Below are positions 32,510-44,747 of a stretch of DNA of 64,000 nt, in pieces. This DNA comes from Charina bottae (lineage: Eukaryota > Chordata > Lepidosauria > Squamata > Charinaidae). The stretch spans positions 5,936,001 to 6,000,000 of the forward strand of contig JALMGJ010000019.1 in assembly GCA_023362775.1 (NCBI GenBank), given 5' to 3'. The notes beneath the pieces are model-generated. The model ran no database searches. It was given only the letters and a program-made list of their open reading frames with translations, and was not told the DNA's origin. The position numbers were made by a program, and so were the translations under genes. How positions within the stretch are numbered: the stretch's first letter is position 1; every line of letters begins with the position of its first letter.

Positions 32510-33420
32510 TTTATAATACAGCTAAATGTTTCATCAGTGGCTCCAAGTCAGTCCCATCCTCAAAGACATCAAGAAAAGCCAGTTTGTTTGAGCTTTCTGG
32601 AAGGCCATTAGTGTGACAAACATCTATGGCATGGAAGGTTAGCTGTTCCAGAAGAGGGGAACCTCTACAGAGAACACTCACCTTCAGGCCTCCTCCCATG
32701 GCACCTTTTGGTAGATAGGGACCTGATCCTTTCACTGTCTGGATTGTGTAGATAGGTTTTATTAGGAAAAGGCAGTGTCTTAGAGACCTGGGCCCTAAGC
32801 CATTAAGGGTTTCCAAGGTAGCAACCAGCATCTTGAATTAAACTCAACTAAACATAAAAAAGATAAAGGTTTCCCCTGCACAATCGTGTCCGACTCTAGG
32901 GCCCAGTGCTCATCTCCGTTTGTTAGCCAAAGGGCCAGCATTGTCCAAAGATGCTTCCACGGTCACGTGGCTGGCATGACGCGTGTGGAACGCTGTTACC
33001 TACCCACCGAAGTGGTACCTATTTATCTACTTGCATTTGCATGCTTTCAAATTGCTAGGTTGGTAAGAGCTGGGGCGAGTGCAGGAACTCACTCTGTCAC
33101 ACGGGGCTAGGGATTCGAACCTCCGAACTTGCGATCTTCCAATCCACAAGCCTGGCATCTTACCCGCTGAGCCATCGCACCCCATAATTAATTTAATTAA
33201 TTAAACACTGGTTGCCAATGTAGCTCCTACAGCAGCAGTGTAATATGGCCACATCAAAGTGATATTTAAGCACAGAGGCCACTGCATGTTAAACCATCTG
33301 GTGTTTCTGGGTGGTCTTCAAGGACAACCCCATTTAATGTGGATTGTAGAAATATAGTTAAAATTGGGAAAGGACGTGGCTGTGTATGTTAGCGTTGCCC
33401 CCAATGACCATATATGCTTA
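32510..33420 (-). mobile_element. Ancient L2-like LINE relic split by a SINE
   Basis: Plus-strand text resembles the inverted C-terminal L2 region: 'CCATTAAGGGTTTCCAAGGTAGCAACCAGCATCTTGAATT' (32800-32840) corresponds to the L2 'GGCTTTAAAGGT..CCAACACCTTGAATT'. 33210-33360 ('CTGGTTGCCAATGTAGCTCC', 'GTCTTCAAGGACAACCCCAT') matches the following block. No frame is intact. The Sauria-like SINE at 32861-33186 sits between the two halves. Confidence 0.6.
32861..33186 (-). mobile_element. tRNA-derived SINE, copy 5 (inverted)
   Basis: The reverse strand carries GGTGCGATGGCTCAGCGGG, B box GGTTCGAATCC and the body through CGGACACGATTGTGC and AAACCTTTATCTTT. It is inserted in an ancient L2 relic; 'AACTAAAC' and 'AATTAAAC' on either side may be remnants of the target duplication. 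Confidence 0.85.
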
Positions 33421-36400
33421 AATACCGTTGAGATCACCTCCCAGATCTGCAAATGTTACATATGGACATTCACTCAAAGACATTTACAGAGATCCAGTGA
33501 TCAGGAAGCCTCATAAGGCACAGAGGATGTCCCGCCAAATTCACTTTCACAACTTTTTCCAGGCCTTTGTGCTGACTGTACAATGATCCAAAAAGAAGCA
33601 GGCAGGCATGTGATGATATGGATTAAATTTGCAGGTGCCACTTTCACTTTTAACTGTACTCTGTTGCAAGATCATATTAAATTTTGGAGGTACCAGAAAG
33701 AAAAAGGATGAAATTGCTAAGGAAAATGGGTCAAGGTGCATTCCATATTCTGGCTGAAACTCACGCTATACATTCAGGATGTTAACATGTCTAAGCATGT
33801 TTTTGTCAATTTTCTTAAATAAAGTGCAATCTCCAAGTTGTATTGAAACAGCAGCACTGAACATTCTGGCCTTCCTTTTTTCTGTATCCATCACTAATTA
33901 GCACCCATGTGTGTTCAAGGGCATCTGAAAACTTTCCGGGTTCATTGAAAACACTGCTTTAGGTGAAATCTACCAGTTTATCCCAACCTCAAGAAAGCAA
34001 AGCATTTCTGGCTTCACTCAAAATTCCTGGAGAATCCCCAAATTCAGTGCAAAGAATTCTACATCACCATGCCAACTCTCTGAAACAGGGCAAAAGCATT
34101 GGTCCTTCAAAGATAGAGAAAAAAAAACCAGTATCTTGGCATTACAGCATTTGTTTTCTTCTTTGCAACCCTAGAAGATTTTTCCCTTTGTGTTCCTAAA
34201 GGCTTAGCAGAAGCACATCAAGAAATATGACTGGCTTCCTTGAAAATCCCCCTTTAATTATCATTCAGGTGTGGAAAGCTCCACTCTTCTCTTCAGCTTA
34301 CATCTTGCCTGTAACTCATTCCCTTAAAATGCATGGAAATCACAATGCATGCCAATGGTCATTCAAACAATATGCCTCCTAGAGGGATCAAATGGGATTC
34401 AGGGTTTCCCACATCCTGTTCATGGTAGGGTTCTATCTAAGCCGATTGAATATGATGAGAAGAAAAAGGAAAGAAATAGAAGAGTTCCAACTCCACCCCC
34501 AGGACACTGTGTGTTCCAACCATATTACCCTCTAAAATGTTTTTCTAAGGAAAAGTGGGGAAAATAGCCATGTGTAGAGCCTTCAGAGTTCTTCTGATCA
34601 ATTTAAGGCACTCTGTTTGCACGCTCCAAGCTAAACGACACAGAAAAGTACTGCCTGCACTCAGAATATAATTAAATAAAGTGCCAGAAGGAAAGTCTTC
34701 ATGGCAGTAAATCCAACTGTTTTGTTTTTCTCCCCCCTCTCCCTTTGCCAAAAGGTACTCCAGTCTCAGACTATTCAAATAAGAAATTCAGCTGTGTGCA
34801 CCAGTAGCTGGCTTTTGTTTTTACAAAAATAATGATGGCCAAATTTAAGTTATAGATAATGGTCTTTCTTGCTTAATACCACTCTATGGCTGGTGGCTAT
34901 GCCAAAGGACTGGAATTTGTTCCTAGGTGGAAGAAGACAGTTTAATACTCTGTATTTGACCAAAGGTGGACTTCAGTGATAAGAAGCCATCTTTAATGCT
35001 CCATAGATCAGCCTTGCTCTTGTTAACTTATGCTGCTTTAAGGATTAATATTGCCAATCCAGCCAATTGTGAGGCTTTCTTTTCTTTTGCTCACATCAGC
35101 CTTTTATACGGATCAGTTTTCTCAACCAAAGGAGGCTCCGAAGATATTTCGAGTCCTTTGAAAGCCACGCTTTATTTTGATTTAACATTTTACAAAGATA
35201 CAGGAAGAACAGATTGAAAGCAAGCATGCACAGAATTTGTACTGATTCCAAAACAGCATTAGGTTAGTTTTCACATATTTCAACAGTTGCTTCGGCCAGC
35301 CAGAAACCTCTTTGCTGTTCCCAATGCCAGCAAAGCGTCTACATTCTCAATATTGCTTCCACAGTTATAAAATACTTTTCAGGAATTAGAAAGAGACGAT
35401 GAAGAATCAGTCTATTTCTGGTCAGTATCCATTCTGTAGACTCATTCACAAGTCCATTCCATTTCAATTTGAAGTTTTCTATTTCAAACATCTGCATGAA
35501 AAAAAAAATCTTTTTAAAATTGGCATTTGGGCCTATTTTTATCCCACGCTTAACATTTTGATATCAATAGTTTTTTCAGCTAATAGCAAAATCTGGATAA
35601 TGACACTGAGTTTGCACTTCTGGGAAGTACAGATCAAAGTGGTTTCCTTCAAAATCTGGACTCTTGCACATAACACCTGAAAAGTATTTCAACATAGCCT
35701 TTCAAAAAGAAAATCAAGTGAAGTATGCTTAAAATGTGAGTTGCTTTTGTTCTATGCAGAACTGAGTAGAAAAGGAATCGGGGAGGGAAAATCAATGAGA
35801 AATGCAGATTAAATGGACTTTTGATTTCCAAATTTTTAGATGATCACACGATTTAGAAATAAAGTTTTGAAGCAAAAGCTCTCCTACATGAGAATAAGTC
35901 CCAGGGGAATGTCTGAGTGAAGTGTATGCTTAGAATTCCATTGAAAATCATACAAATCATGCTGTTTTATACTACAGATTCAGTTCAAAACAGGTATTTC
36001 AGAGCACACTTGGTGTAAACATGGCCCATGTCTGCAATGTTGGGGATTGCTTAAATTCTGGGGAAGCACTATCCTGTGGAAAGATTCAGCTACTGTATTT
36101 TAAGGAGTTGCAGACAGATGCAACATTCGCACCCATGCATGTTTTCAAGCATCTTTTGGGAAATGAATCTGAAGCCTGTGCAACTTTGCTGTTCACATGC
36201 ATTCATTCTTTGAAGCTTACTAGAGAGCGGAAGGTGCAAAATGTTCCATTTTAATGTGAAATTGGCCAATGTGCTGTTCTTTAGTCATCACATGAACCAA
36301 AATACAAGTAGATTTTAATATCCTCAATTTTGAGAATGTTACGATACTTTTCTTTTTACCTTTCCAAAGCAAGCATGTCTATACGAATGCAGATATTAGG

Positions 36401-36545
36401 GAAAAGCATGCATAAAGATCTATACATTAAGAAAATAATGTAGGAGAATGCAGTGTATAATGGTAAGGATTGGAGCAGTAAATATATGATCAGCATAACA
36501 TAAACTCTAAAATAGGCTTAGCCTTATGGCTATCAATGCCAGGCT
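33421..36545. other. Quiet interval, no recognised feature
   Basis: About 3.1 kb of AT-rich, apparently low-repeat DNA with no recognised TE, RNA gene or exon. ORFs up to about 93 codons (35399-35680, 34966-35217, 36021-36254) have no visible domain, and none shows coding-like conservation that I can assess. This is the best place in the window to look for conserved non-coding sequence. Confidence 0.45.
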
Positions 36546-36548
36546 TTT

Positions 36549-36942
36549 TATTGGAATACAGGAATCACATGATGCCTGTCTTGAAAGTCTGCATTGGCTA
36601 TTAATTGGAAGTTGGGCAAATTTAAAGTACTAGTGTTAACCTTTTAAGCCATAAATATCTTAAGACCTGACTATGTAGGGTTATTATAATCTGCAGAAGA
36701 AGTCCCTACCAGCAGAACATTGTTTAGCTGATGCAGAAAAGAAGCTTCTTCTGTGTAGCTTTGAAGTTGTGGAACATTCTCTCTTGGGCATTGAATTTGC
36801 CTCTCATTCACCCAGAGTTTCAAAAATCTGAAAGATGTATCCTTTTTGCCAGGTATCTGTTAGATAATGTTGGTGTTAATTTGCCTGACATATTTAATCT
36901 ATATTTTAAACTGTTTATATTTTGTTATTCTACTTCAGTTCT
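36549..36942 (+). mobile_element. Ancient L2-like LINE relic
   Basis: Plus-strand blocks align in order with the L2 C-terminal region: 'ATGCCTGTCTTGAAAGTCTG' plus 'CATTGGCTATTAATTGG' (cf. LLRELHWVPVCFR), 'CATAAATATCTTAAGACCTG' (cf. FKALYGIGPGYL), and frame 36731 RSFFCVALKLWNILSWAL (cf. RRAFSATAPVLWNILPPEV). Several frameshifts; an old copy next to a young one in the opposite orientation. Confidence 0.6.
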
Positions 36943-36945
36943 GTT

Positions 36946-36989
<44 letters not shown>

Positions 36990-36995
36990 TTTTAT
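36943..36995. repeat. (TTTA)n tail repeat
   Basis: Marks the 3' tail of the minus-strand L2 that follows. Confidence 0.9.
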
Positions 36996-37172
36996 TCCCC
37001 GCCCATCTCCCATACAAGGGACTCTGGGCGGGTTACAATAATTAAAACTCAAAAATTTAAAATATTTAAAACCATACAAAATAGAAAATGTATAAAAATA
37101 TATCCAAATATAAAATAAAATTAAATTAAATCCAAGATGGATTGGGGACCGTAGCACAGGTCATATTGCTAC

Positions 37173-38995
37173 GGGGCCAGCCAACCCCAGGAGGCACTAC
37201 CACCTCCGTTGTCCCAGGCCCGGCGGCAGAGCCAGGTCTTAAGGGCCTTCCGAAAGGCCAGGAGTGAAGGGGCCAGTCTCACCTCCGGGGGCAAGATGTT
37301 CCATAAGACGGGCGCTGTCGCAGAGAAGGCACGCCTCCTGGACCCCGCTAGATGGAATTCTCACATTGAGGGGGTCCGAAGCATGCCCTCTCTGCACGCA
37401 TGGGTGGGGCGGGCTGACGTTATCGGGACGAGACAGTCCCTCAGGTACCCTGGTCCTATGCCATATAGGGCTTTAAAGGTGATCACCAACACCTTGAATT
37501 GGACCCGGAAGCAAACTGGCACCCAATGCAGCTCGCGTAGCAGAGGAGTTACATGTGCCGATCTTATGGCACCCGTAACTGCTCGCGCCGCCGCATTCTG
37601 TACCAGCTGAAGCTTCCGGATACTCTTCAGGGGTAGCCCCATGTAGAGCGCATTACAGTAGTCTATGCGGGAGATGACAAGGGCATGAGTGACTGTTTGG
37701 AGGGCCTCCTGATCCAGGAAAGGGCGTAACTGGCGCACAACTCGAAGTTGTGCAAAGGCCCTCCTGGCCACGACTGCCACCTGCTCTTCGAGCAAGAGTC
37801 GCGAGTCCAGGAGGACCCCCAGATTCCGCACTGGATCCGAGTGAGGTAGTGCAACCCAACCCAGAACCAAAGATGACAACTTCCCGGATCTAGGGGGGCC
37901 ATCAATCCACAGCCACTCCATCTTACCAGGGTTCAGTTGAAGCCTGTTGTTCCCCATCCAGACCCCCACAGCCTCCAGACACTGAGATAGGGCATCGACC
38001 GCATCACCTACTTCACCCGGGATGGAGATGTATAACTGGGTATCATCAGCATATTGGTGATACCTCATCCCGTGGTGACGGATGATCTCGCCCAGTGGCT
38101 TCATGTAGATGTTGAACAGGAGAGGAGAGAGAACCGATCCCTGCGGCACCCCACAAGACAGGGGTCGTGGGTCAGCTCTCTCCTCTCCTATCAACACCGA
38201 CTGGGAATGGCCCTGGAGGAAGGAGGCGAACCAGCGCAAAACCACGCCGCCCGCCCCCAACTCCCTGAGCCACCCCAAGAGTATACCATGGTCGACGGTA
38301 TCGAAAGCCGCTGAGAGATATAAGAGAGCCAGGATGGATGCACTCCCTCCACCCTGCCCTCGCCAGAGATCATCCATAAGCGCGACCAATGCAGTCTTTG
38401 TCCCATATCCTGGCCTGAAACCTGACTGAAAAGGGTCCAGATAATCCGTTTCCTCCAGAATCCTCTGGAGTTGCAATGCCACCACCTTCTCAACCACCTT
38501 TCCCAAAAAGGGAAGGTGGGAGACTGGGCGAAAATTGCCCAGAATAGTAGGGTCCAAAGATGGTTTCTTGAGGAGGGGGTGCACCAGCGCCTCCTTAAAG
38601 GCAGCCGGGAACACCCCCTCACTCAAGGATGAATTTATAATCGCCAGGACCCAGCCACATGTCACTTCTCTAGCTGATTTCACCAGCCAGGAGGGACATG
38701 GGTCAAGTTGACATGTGGTGGCATTTACAATCCCAAGGATCCTGTCTACTTCATCAGGCCCTACAGGATCAAACTTCTCCCAGATAACATGGTAAGTACG
38801 AGCCTCTGGCATCTCCCCAGATCTTGTCTCACGCTTGGAGTCCAACTTGGAATGAATCTGAGCGATTTTGTCCTGCAGATGCTCAGCCCTGTAGATGGGT
38901 CTCCCCTTGTTCTCGACCCAAAAGCGATCTTGTAATCTTAAACAGGGCCGTCGGATGGCATTCTGCGGACGCAATAAGAGCGGAGAAATATTCAC
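37173..38995 (-). pseudogene. L2 reverse transcriptase with a late in-frame TGA
   Basis: A 544-codon open frame includes LLLRPQNAIRRPC, GNFRPVSHLPFLGKVVEKVV, DPFQSGFRPGYGTKTALV, ALLYLSAAFDTVDHGILLGW, GVPQGSVLSPLLFNIYMKPL, catalytic HQYADDTQLYISIPGE, NNRLQLNPGKMEWLWI and the C-terminal AARAVTGAIRSAHVTPLLRE. It stops at TGA (37361-37363) after RTPSM. Reading on in the same frame gives EFHLAGSRRRAFSA and LWNILPPEVR to a natural stop near 37173, so the break is one CGA-to-TGA-type change. The palm and thumb look intact. Confidence 0.9.
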
Positions 38996-39398
38996 GTTTC
39001 GCCACTCTTACCGCCACAAGGTAGGCCTTAACAGCGGTTCTAGATTGTGTTCGGTCAGATTCCGTCTTCGTCTTTCTCCAGCGGCGCTCTAGATGTCTCT
39101 TAACCCTCTTCAAAGCCCACAACTCCTCCATAAACCACGGAGAGTGACGGGCCGAACAGGGCCGGAGAGGTCGCATAGGCGCGATCTTGTCCAGGGCTCC
39201 GGCTGCTGCCTTGTTCCAGGCTGCAGCCAGGACCTCCACTGGACCGTGAAGCAAGTCCTCGGGAATAACCCCCAGCTCCTTCTGAAACCTCACTGGGTCC
39301 ATCAGTCGCCGGGGCGGACCAGTCGAATAGGTCCCGCCTCCCTGCGGAGTGGGGTAGCACAAGAGAGTCTCAGGGTCACCAGGGCGTGGTCTGACCAT
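38883..39398 (-). pseudogene. L2 endonuclease-RT linker region
   Basis: Encodes the segment between endonuclease and RT (LMDPVRFQKELG, AAWNKAAAGALDKIAP, SARHSPWFMEELWALKR, YFSALIASA). Its frame differs from both neighbours, so single-base frameshifts fall near 39305-39330 and near 38990. Family members read this as part of one continuous ORF2. Confidence 0.8.
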
Positions 39399-40081
39399 GA
39401 CAATGGGGAAAGATGTAACTCTCCCCTCAGATCACATTGCCACTGCTCGGACAAGAAAACTAAATCCGGAGTGAGACCACTGTCACGAGTCGGGTCACGA
39501 ATAATCTGAGACAGGCCCATAGCTGCCATGGTAGCCATGAACTCCCGGGCTGCCTCCGAGGACTGCCCCAGGGATGGCAGATTGAAATCCTCCAGAACCA
39601 TAAGTCTGGGAAACTCCACTGCCAACCCCGAGACAGCCTCGAGCAGCTCAGGCAGGGAGGTTGCTACGCAGCAGGGAGGCTGGTACAGCAGCAACACTCC
39701 CAACTGTTCTCGTGAACCCAACTTGAAAAACAGGGTCTCACATCCGGTCACTTGTGGAGCAGCGCCCCTGAAGGCCACAAGGGACTCTCGGATGACAACT
39801 GCTACCCCTCCTCCCCTGCCCCAGTGTCTCGGCTGATGCCACATCTGAAACCCAGCTGGGCACATTTCCGAGAGGGCTACTCCCCCCTCTGGGCCCAGCC
39901 AGGTCTCAGTGATACAAGCCAGGTCTGCCCCCTCCTCTGCAATCAAATCGCATATGAGAGGGGCCTTGTTGTTCACCGACCTGGCATTGAGAAGCAGCAG
40001 CCGGAGACCAGGGCCCTCAAGGATCTGCTTACCAGGGCCTGGGTATGAACACGGGGGGGCGGAATGCACCACCGGTAACAA
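39302..40081 (-). pseudogene. L2 AP-like endonuclease domain
   Basis: Apurinic-type endonuclease of a LINE ORF2: LLLLNARSVNNKAPLICDLI, ADLACITETWL (catalytic E), MVLEDFNLPSLG (family GDFN, here EDFN), DSGLTPDLVF and the terminal LSWSDHALVTLRL (catalytic SDH). It nicks the target to prime reverse transcription. The frame ends shortly after SDH by frameshift into the linker. Confidence 0.87.
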
Positions 40082-40500
40082 ACACCTGGGGCGCCTTCCC
40101 CGATAATGGCTTGCCCTCCGGTTCCCGTCATACCTGAATCACTTGGCCGTCATACCTGAATCCCTGCCCATCACCACCTGAATCACTTGGCCCGCCACAC
40201 AGCCCCCAGAGATTCCCGGCTCTGGCCTAGTAGCCTCCACTCCCAGGCCTCTGGGATTCTTGGGACTAATCAAGGGTCCCTTATCCCATTCATCCATCAT
40301 CGAATCTCATGCAATGTCGGGTAGCGCGTAAGACCCCCCAGCGCACCAGCTCTCGCTCTCGGCGCTGGTAGGGTCCAGCACCCCCCCCCCACTCACACTC
40401 TACACTCACACCCTGCACCTCTCCCTCAACTTCTCTCACTGGTCAGGGAGAGGTACCAACCTTGTCTCTGACCCGGGGGGGGGGTCCACATTCATACCAC

Positions 40501-40941
40501 CTGTTAGTTATCTTGAAGGGCACACACCAAGCACATTGGCACAAAATGGCCTTATGGAAATGTTGAGGCAACTGCTTCCAGGTCTTTCAAGGTTAAGAAT
40601 GATAACAGCTGCTGGGACAACAGTTTTGCTGAAACTGTCCATGAAATGATGTGGTTGTGCAGGGACACACAAGTGAAGACAATCCAGGAACACCTTTGAA
40701 GCAACCAGACCGAGGCTTCCAGAGGACATTCAAGGAGGGGTGCTGTGTTCACACAAATGTGTTTCATGAATTGACCCCTTAAAAGCCTTCTAAGGCCATA
40801 GGTTGTGGGTTGATGATGCTTGGATTATCTTGGATTAGGTAGATCTTCATTCTGTTCTAGAGGCTATTCTTACGTTATTAAAGGATGGGCAAACACTCTG
40901 GACCATTTTGATGTCTAGTGTAAACTTTATTATGCCATGGA
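40501..40941. other. Intergenic, no recognised feature
   Basis: No supported feature. ORFs at 40508-40767 (-) overlap and have no domain. Confidence 0.4.
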
Positions 40942-40956
40942 TTACATGTGAGAGAA

Positions 40957-41283
40957 TGGTGCATGGTGGCTTAGCGGGTAAGACTCCAGGCTTGTCGATT
41001 AGAAGATCGCAAGTTTGGAGGTTCGAATCCCTAGCCCTGCGTGCGGAGTGAGCTCCCGCACTAGCTCCAGCTCTTGCCAACCTAGCAATTCAAAAGCATG
41101 CAAATGCAAGTAGATGAATAGGTACCACTTCGGTGGGTAGGTAACAGCGTTCCACGCACGTCATGCGGCCACATGACCATGGAAGCGTCTTCGGACAACG
41201 CTGGCTCTTCGGCTAACAAACAGAGATGAACACCGGCCCCTAGAGTCGGACACGACTGCACAAATGTGCGGGGGTAACCTTTT
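40957..41283 (+). mobile_element. tRNA-derived SINE, copy 6, with exact 15-bp TSD
   Basis: Head GTGCATGGTGGCTTAGCGGG, B box GGTTCGAATCC, 'GAGTCGGACACGACTG', and terminal AACCTTTTTT. Exact 15-bp direct repeats (TTACATGTGAGAGAA at 40942-40956 and 41284-41298) flank it, the clearest SINE target duplication in the window and a sign of a recent insertion. Confidence 0.92.
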
Positions 41284-41313
41284 TTACATGTGAGAGAAGT
41301 ACACACATACATG

Positions 41314-41320
<7 letters not shown>

Positions 41321-41354
<34 letters not shown>
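41321..41354. repeat. (AC)n microsatellite
   Basis: About 17 AC units with a short imperfect prefix. Confidence 0.95.
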
Positions 41355-41357
<3 letters not shown>

Positions 41358-42399
41358 TTTCCCATCTGCCCAGTGTGAACAATGTAGAGAGAGACATGCA
41401 TTTTGTCTGTAAGAGTACTTGAATGAGTGATTTCTGCACTGGGAATATGGGAGGTGGGCACACATTTTCAGTACCTGTTTCACAGAGTGAAATTGTTCAA
41501 GCATCCTTTCCCTCCAGCAAATTCATCTTACATTTTAACAGCAGTCTGACAGAGAAAAGAAAGGGCAATGTAATAATAAAGGATGGCATAATAATACCTG
41601 AATAAATGAATGAGAGGGTATCAAATGCATATGCTCGTTAGAAACTCCAGAGAACTCAAAGAGAACAGGATGAAAGGTTACCTGGTCCTATTCCATCTTG
41701 CGTGCAAGGCAAAATGGATTAGAATGGCAGATATCAATGAAAGTGAAATTCCAGCACACCTAATATACTATTGGAATACAGTGTATTTTTCAGATCCTTT
41801 ACAAAAGAGCTGGAGCACAGACTTTGTAATGTATGCAGTGCCATTCATACCCATGAATGGAAATTTTAATTATGAATCCATTTATTGGGGGGGGGGAGGA
41901 AAGATGGGGTGACATTATGAAAAAGCCAATTTAATACACTTCCTGTTTGCTTAAACAATATTCACTCTTCCCTAATTCTATCACTAATCAGAACTGCATA
42001 TAGTTTTGCTTTTTGTTTTTTAGGTTTTCTTGCATGCAATTTCTTATAAATCCCCTAATTATCTATCTAATAGTCATGTTGAATTGTGAATAATATTCAC
42101 TTGATAAATGGTTTGCCCTTTCTCTTCATTAAAAAAAAATCATTTGCTTTATTGGCAGATTGTTAAATGACAGGAAGTTCTTCAAACCCCAAATTGGAGT
42201 TGCATTAGAGACAACTTAGAACTGTTGATAGAGCTGTTAAAAGCTATAATTTGCACCAAGTAAGAGCAATGTGGATTTTTATACACAGTAGAATGTTCTA
42301 CTGAAGATCGCTAGATTATATCAGTATATCAGTGTTTCTGTAGGGTAGTAAATAAGATGTTTCTGAATCTTAAAAAAAGGGCAGGGATCAATAGTCTTA
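41355..42399. other. Intergenic, no recognised feature
   Basis: AT-rich, no gene or repeat family recognised. A G-run at 41887-41896. Confidence 0.4.
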
Positions 42400-42676
42400 C
42401 ACTTGGCCTTCCCTCTTTTTTTTTAAATATATTTTATTGAGTTTTAAATATACATAGATAAAAGTTGAAAACGGAAAAAGAAATAGAAATACAAATCAAA
42501 GAAAGAAGAAAAAAGGCGTAGTAAAGTAAAGAAAAGGAGAAAAAGATGTAACATAGAAATTAGTCAACTTCCTATTTATCCCTGGTCATAGTAAATTAAA
42601 AAATTAATCTTACATGCTAGGTCTATTTATAACATTGAAAAACATTTCTTGTCTAATATATCAATTTATATATATT

Positions 42677-43556
42677 TTAGTCTTCGAATCCCCATATAAG
42701 CTTTGCCCCTCCTGCATTTTGCAAATAGTCCATTAATGGTTTCCACTCTTTAAGAAAATAATAATTTGAGTTTTCTTTTAATAAACATGTCAATTTATCA
42801 TTTTCTGCCATATCCATCAGTTTTAGCATCCAATCTTGTATCGTAGGTAGAGTCTGACTTTTCCAATTTTGTGCATATATAAGTCTTGCTGCTGTAATCA
42901 TGTATTGCATAATTCTTGTAAATTGTTTTCCTATTTGTTCTTCTGATATTCCCAATAAAAATAATTCCGGTTTGAATGGAACTCGAATTTGTAGTATGTT
43001 TTGCATCAATGAATGTATTTGAGTCCAAAATTTCTTTGCAATCACACGTGTCCACCACATATGGAAAAAAGACCCTTCTTTTTTTTTTACATTTCCAACA
43101 AAGGTTGGAAACATTCCCACACATTTTAGCAAGTTTTTGTGGGGTCATATACCATCTGTACATCATCTTATAGAAATTTTCCTTTAAATTATAACACAAA
43201 GTAAATTTTAATCCTTTAATCCACATATCTTCCCATTGTTGCATTTGAATATTATAACCAATATTTTTAGCCCATTTAATCATGCAGTCTTTGACTTGTT
43301 CCTCTACCATTTCACCTTTTAACAATAATTTATACATTTTAGCAATTAAGTGGTCATCTGTCTCACATAATTGTATCTCAAATTCCAATTTGGTTTGTTC
43401 AAATTCAAAATCTTTTTTATCTGATTTCAATTTTTCCACAAGTTGCATGTAAGAAAGCCATTGAAAGGTATATCCTTCTAAAGCCAATTCTTCTTTTGAT
43501 TTAATTGTATATTGTCCTTGTTCTTTTTTTTTAAGAAGTCCTTGTAAGTCAGCCAT
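42677..43556 (-). pseudogene. L1 ORF2 C-terminal domain
   Basis: Two frames (42798-43556, then 42677-43132) joined at an A-homopolymer frameshift near 43085. They contain WLSYMQL, CMIKWAKNIGYNI, GLKFTLCYNLKENFYKMMYRWYMTP and the cysteine cluster NLCWKCKKK continuing in the other frame as FFHMWWT, then MITAARLIYAQNWK. The ORF terminates at WGFED. The closely similar block at 55004-55669 shows both L1s are from related subfamilies. Confidence 0.87.
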
Positions 43557-44707
43557 TTGTCTTTAGTTCTTACTTCTGTTCTATGAAATGCTTGTGTGGA
43601 AATCCATAAAGGTCTTTTATAACATAAAGTTAATTTATATTTATCCCAAATTCTTAACAAAGATCTTCTGATATAATGATTTTTAAAGTCCACATTAACT
43701 TTTACTTTATCATACCACAAGTATCCATGCCATCCATATCTTAACTCATGACCCTCCAAATTCAATAGTTTTTCATTTTTCAGAACTATCCATTCTTTAA
43801 TCCATACCAAACAACAAGCAGCATAATATAATTTCAAATCCGGCAAACCTAGTCTGCCTCTTTCTTTTGAATCTTGCAAAACTTTATATTTTATTCTTGG
43901 TTTTTTTCCTTGCCAAATGAACTTAGAAATATCTCGCTGCCATTGTTTAAAAGGTTCTTCTGATGCCAATATAGGTAGTGTTTGAAAGAGATATAACATT
44001 TGTGGCAAAATATTCATTTTAATTGCTGAAATTCTACCTAATAATGATAATTGTAATTTTCCCCATTGATCCAAATCTTTTTTAATGTCCATCCAAAGTG
44101 GAATATAATTATTCTTAAACAGCTTAACATTTTTGGATGTTAAATATACTCCCAGATATTTTACTTTCTCTTCCATTGAATATCCCGTTATTTCTTTCAA
44201 TTTCTCTTGATGATGATCCATATTTTTAGTCAGAACTTTTGTTTTCTGTAAATTCACTTTAAACCCTGCTAACGTCCCAAAGTCTTTCAATTTCTGTATC
44301 AATAATTCAATTCCATCTAGTGGATTCTCCAAGGTAATGACTAAGTCATCAGCAAAGGCTCTTAGTTTATAAACATCTTTTTTAACTTTAATACCATGGA
44401 TACCATCATCTTGTCTAATATCTCTAAGTAAAACCTCTAATACCAATATAAACAAGAGTGGAGATAATGGACATCCTTGTCTTGTACCTTTTTGAATTTC
44501 ACATGGTTTACTAAATTCTCCATTGACAATTATTTTTGCAAATTGTGGAGTATATATTGATTTAATCCATTTTATAAAATTTCCTCCAAAATTCATATTT
44601 TCCAATACTTTAAACATAAAAGGCCAATTTAAGTTGTCAAAGGCTTTTTCAGCATCAATAAATATCAAGGCAGCTTGTTTTTCATAATGTTGTTCCAAGT
44701 ATTCCAA
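43478..44707 (-). pseudogene. L1 ORF2 reverse transcriptase core
   Basis: 409 codons from LEYLEQHYEKQ: FIDAEKAFDNLNW, KGTRQGCPLSPLLFILVLEVL, catalytic RAFADDLVITLENPL, GFKVNLQKTKVL, KVKYLGVYLT, LLGRISAIKMNILPQMLYLFQ and SKFIWQGKKPRIKYKVL, typical of vertebrate L1 ORF2. The frame ends near KKNWL by a shift in the poly-A run around 43525. The upstream break (44748) is one base, so the original RT was continuous with the fusion ORF. Confidence 0.9.
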
Positions 44708-44747
44708 TACATCTAATATATTTCGGACATTATCTCGGATTTGCCTC

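Larger units (their letters stand above)
36965..40500 (-). mobile_element. Nearly full-length L2-clade LINE
   Basis: About 3.5 kb on the minus strand. 3' end: CCGCCCATCTCCC...GGGACTCTGGGCGG terminus with a (TAAA)n tail. Then come RT (37173-38995), a linker ORF (38883-39398), the endonuclease (39302-40081) and a GC-rich 5' region with repeats of 'CATACCTGAATC' and C/G homopolymers up to about 40500. It is much more GC-rich than its surroundings because of its own composition, not because of a host CpG island. The longest L2 copy in the window. Confidence 0.87.

Noticed and set aside
37361..40500. GC-rich, CpG-containing stretch as a promoter CpG island
   Set aside because: The base composition belongs to the L2 element itself and starts and ends with it.
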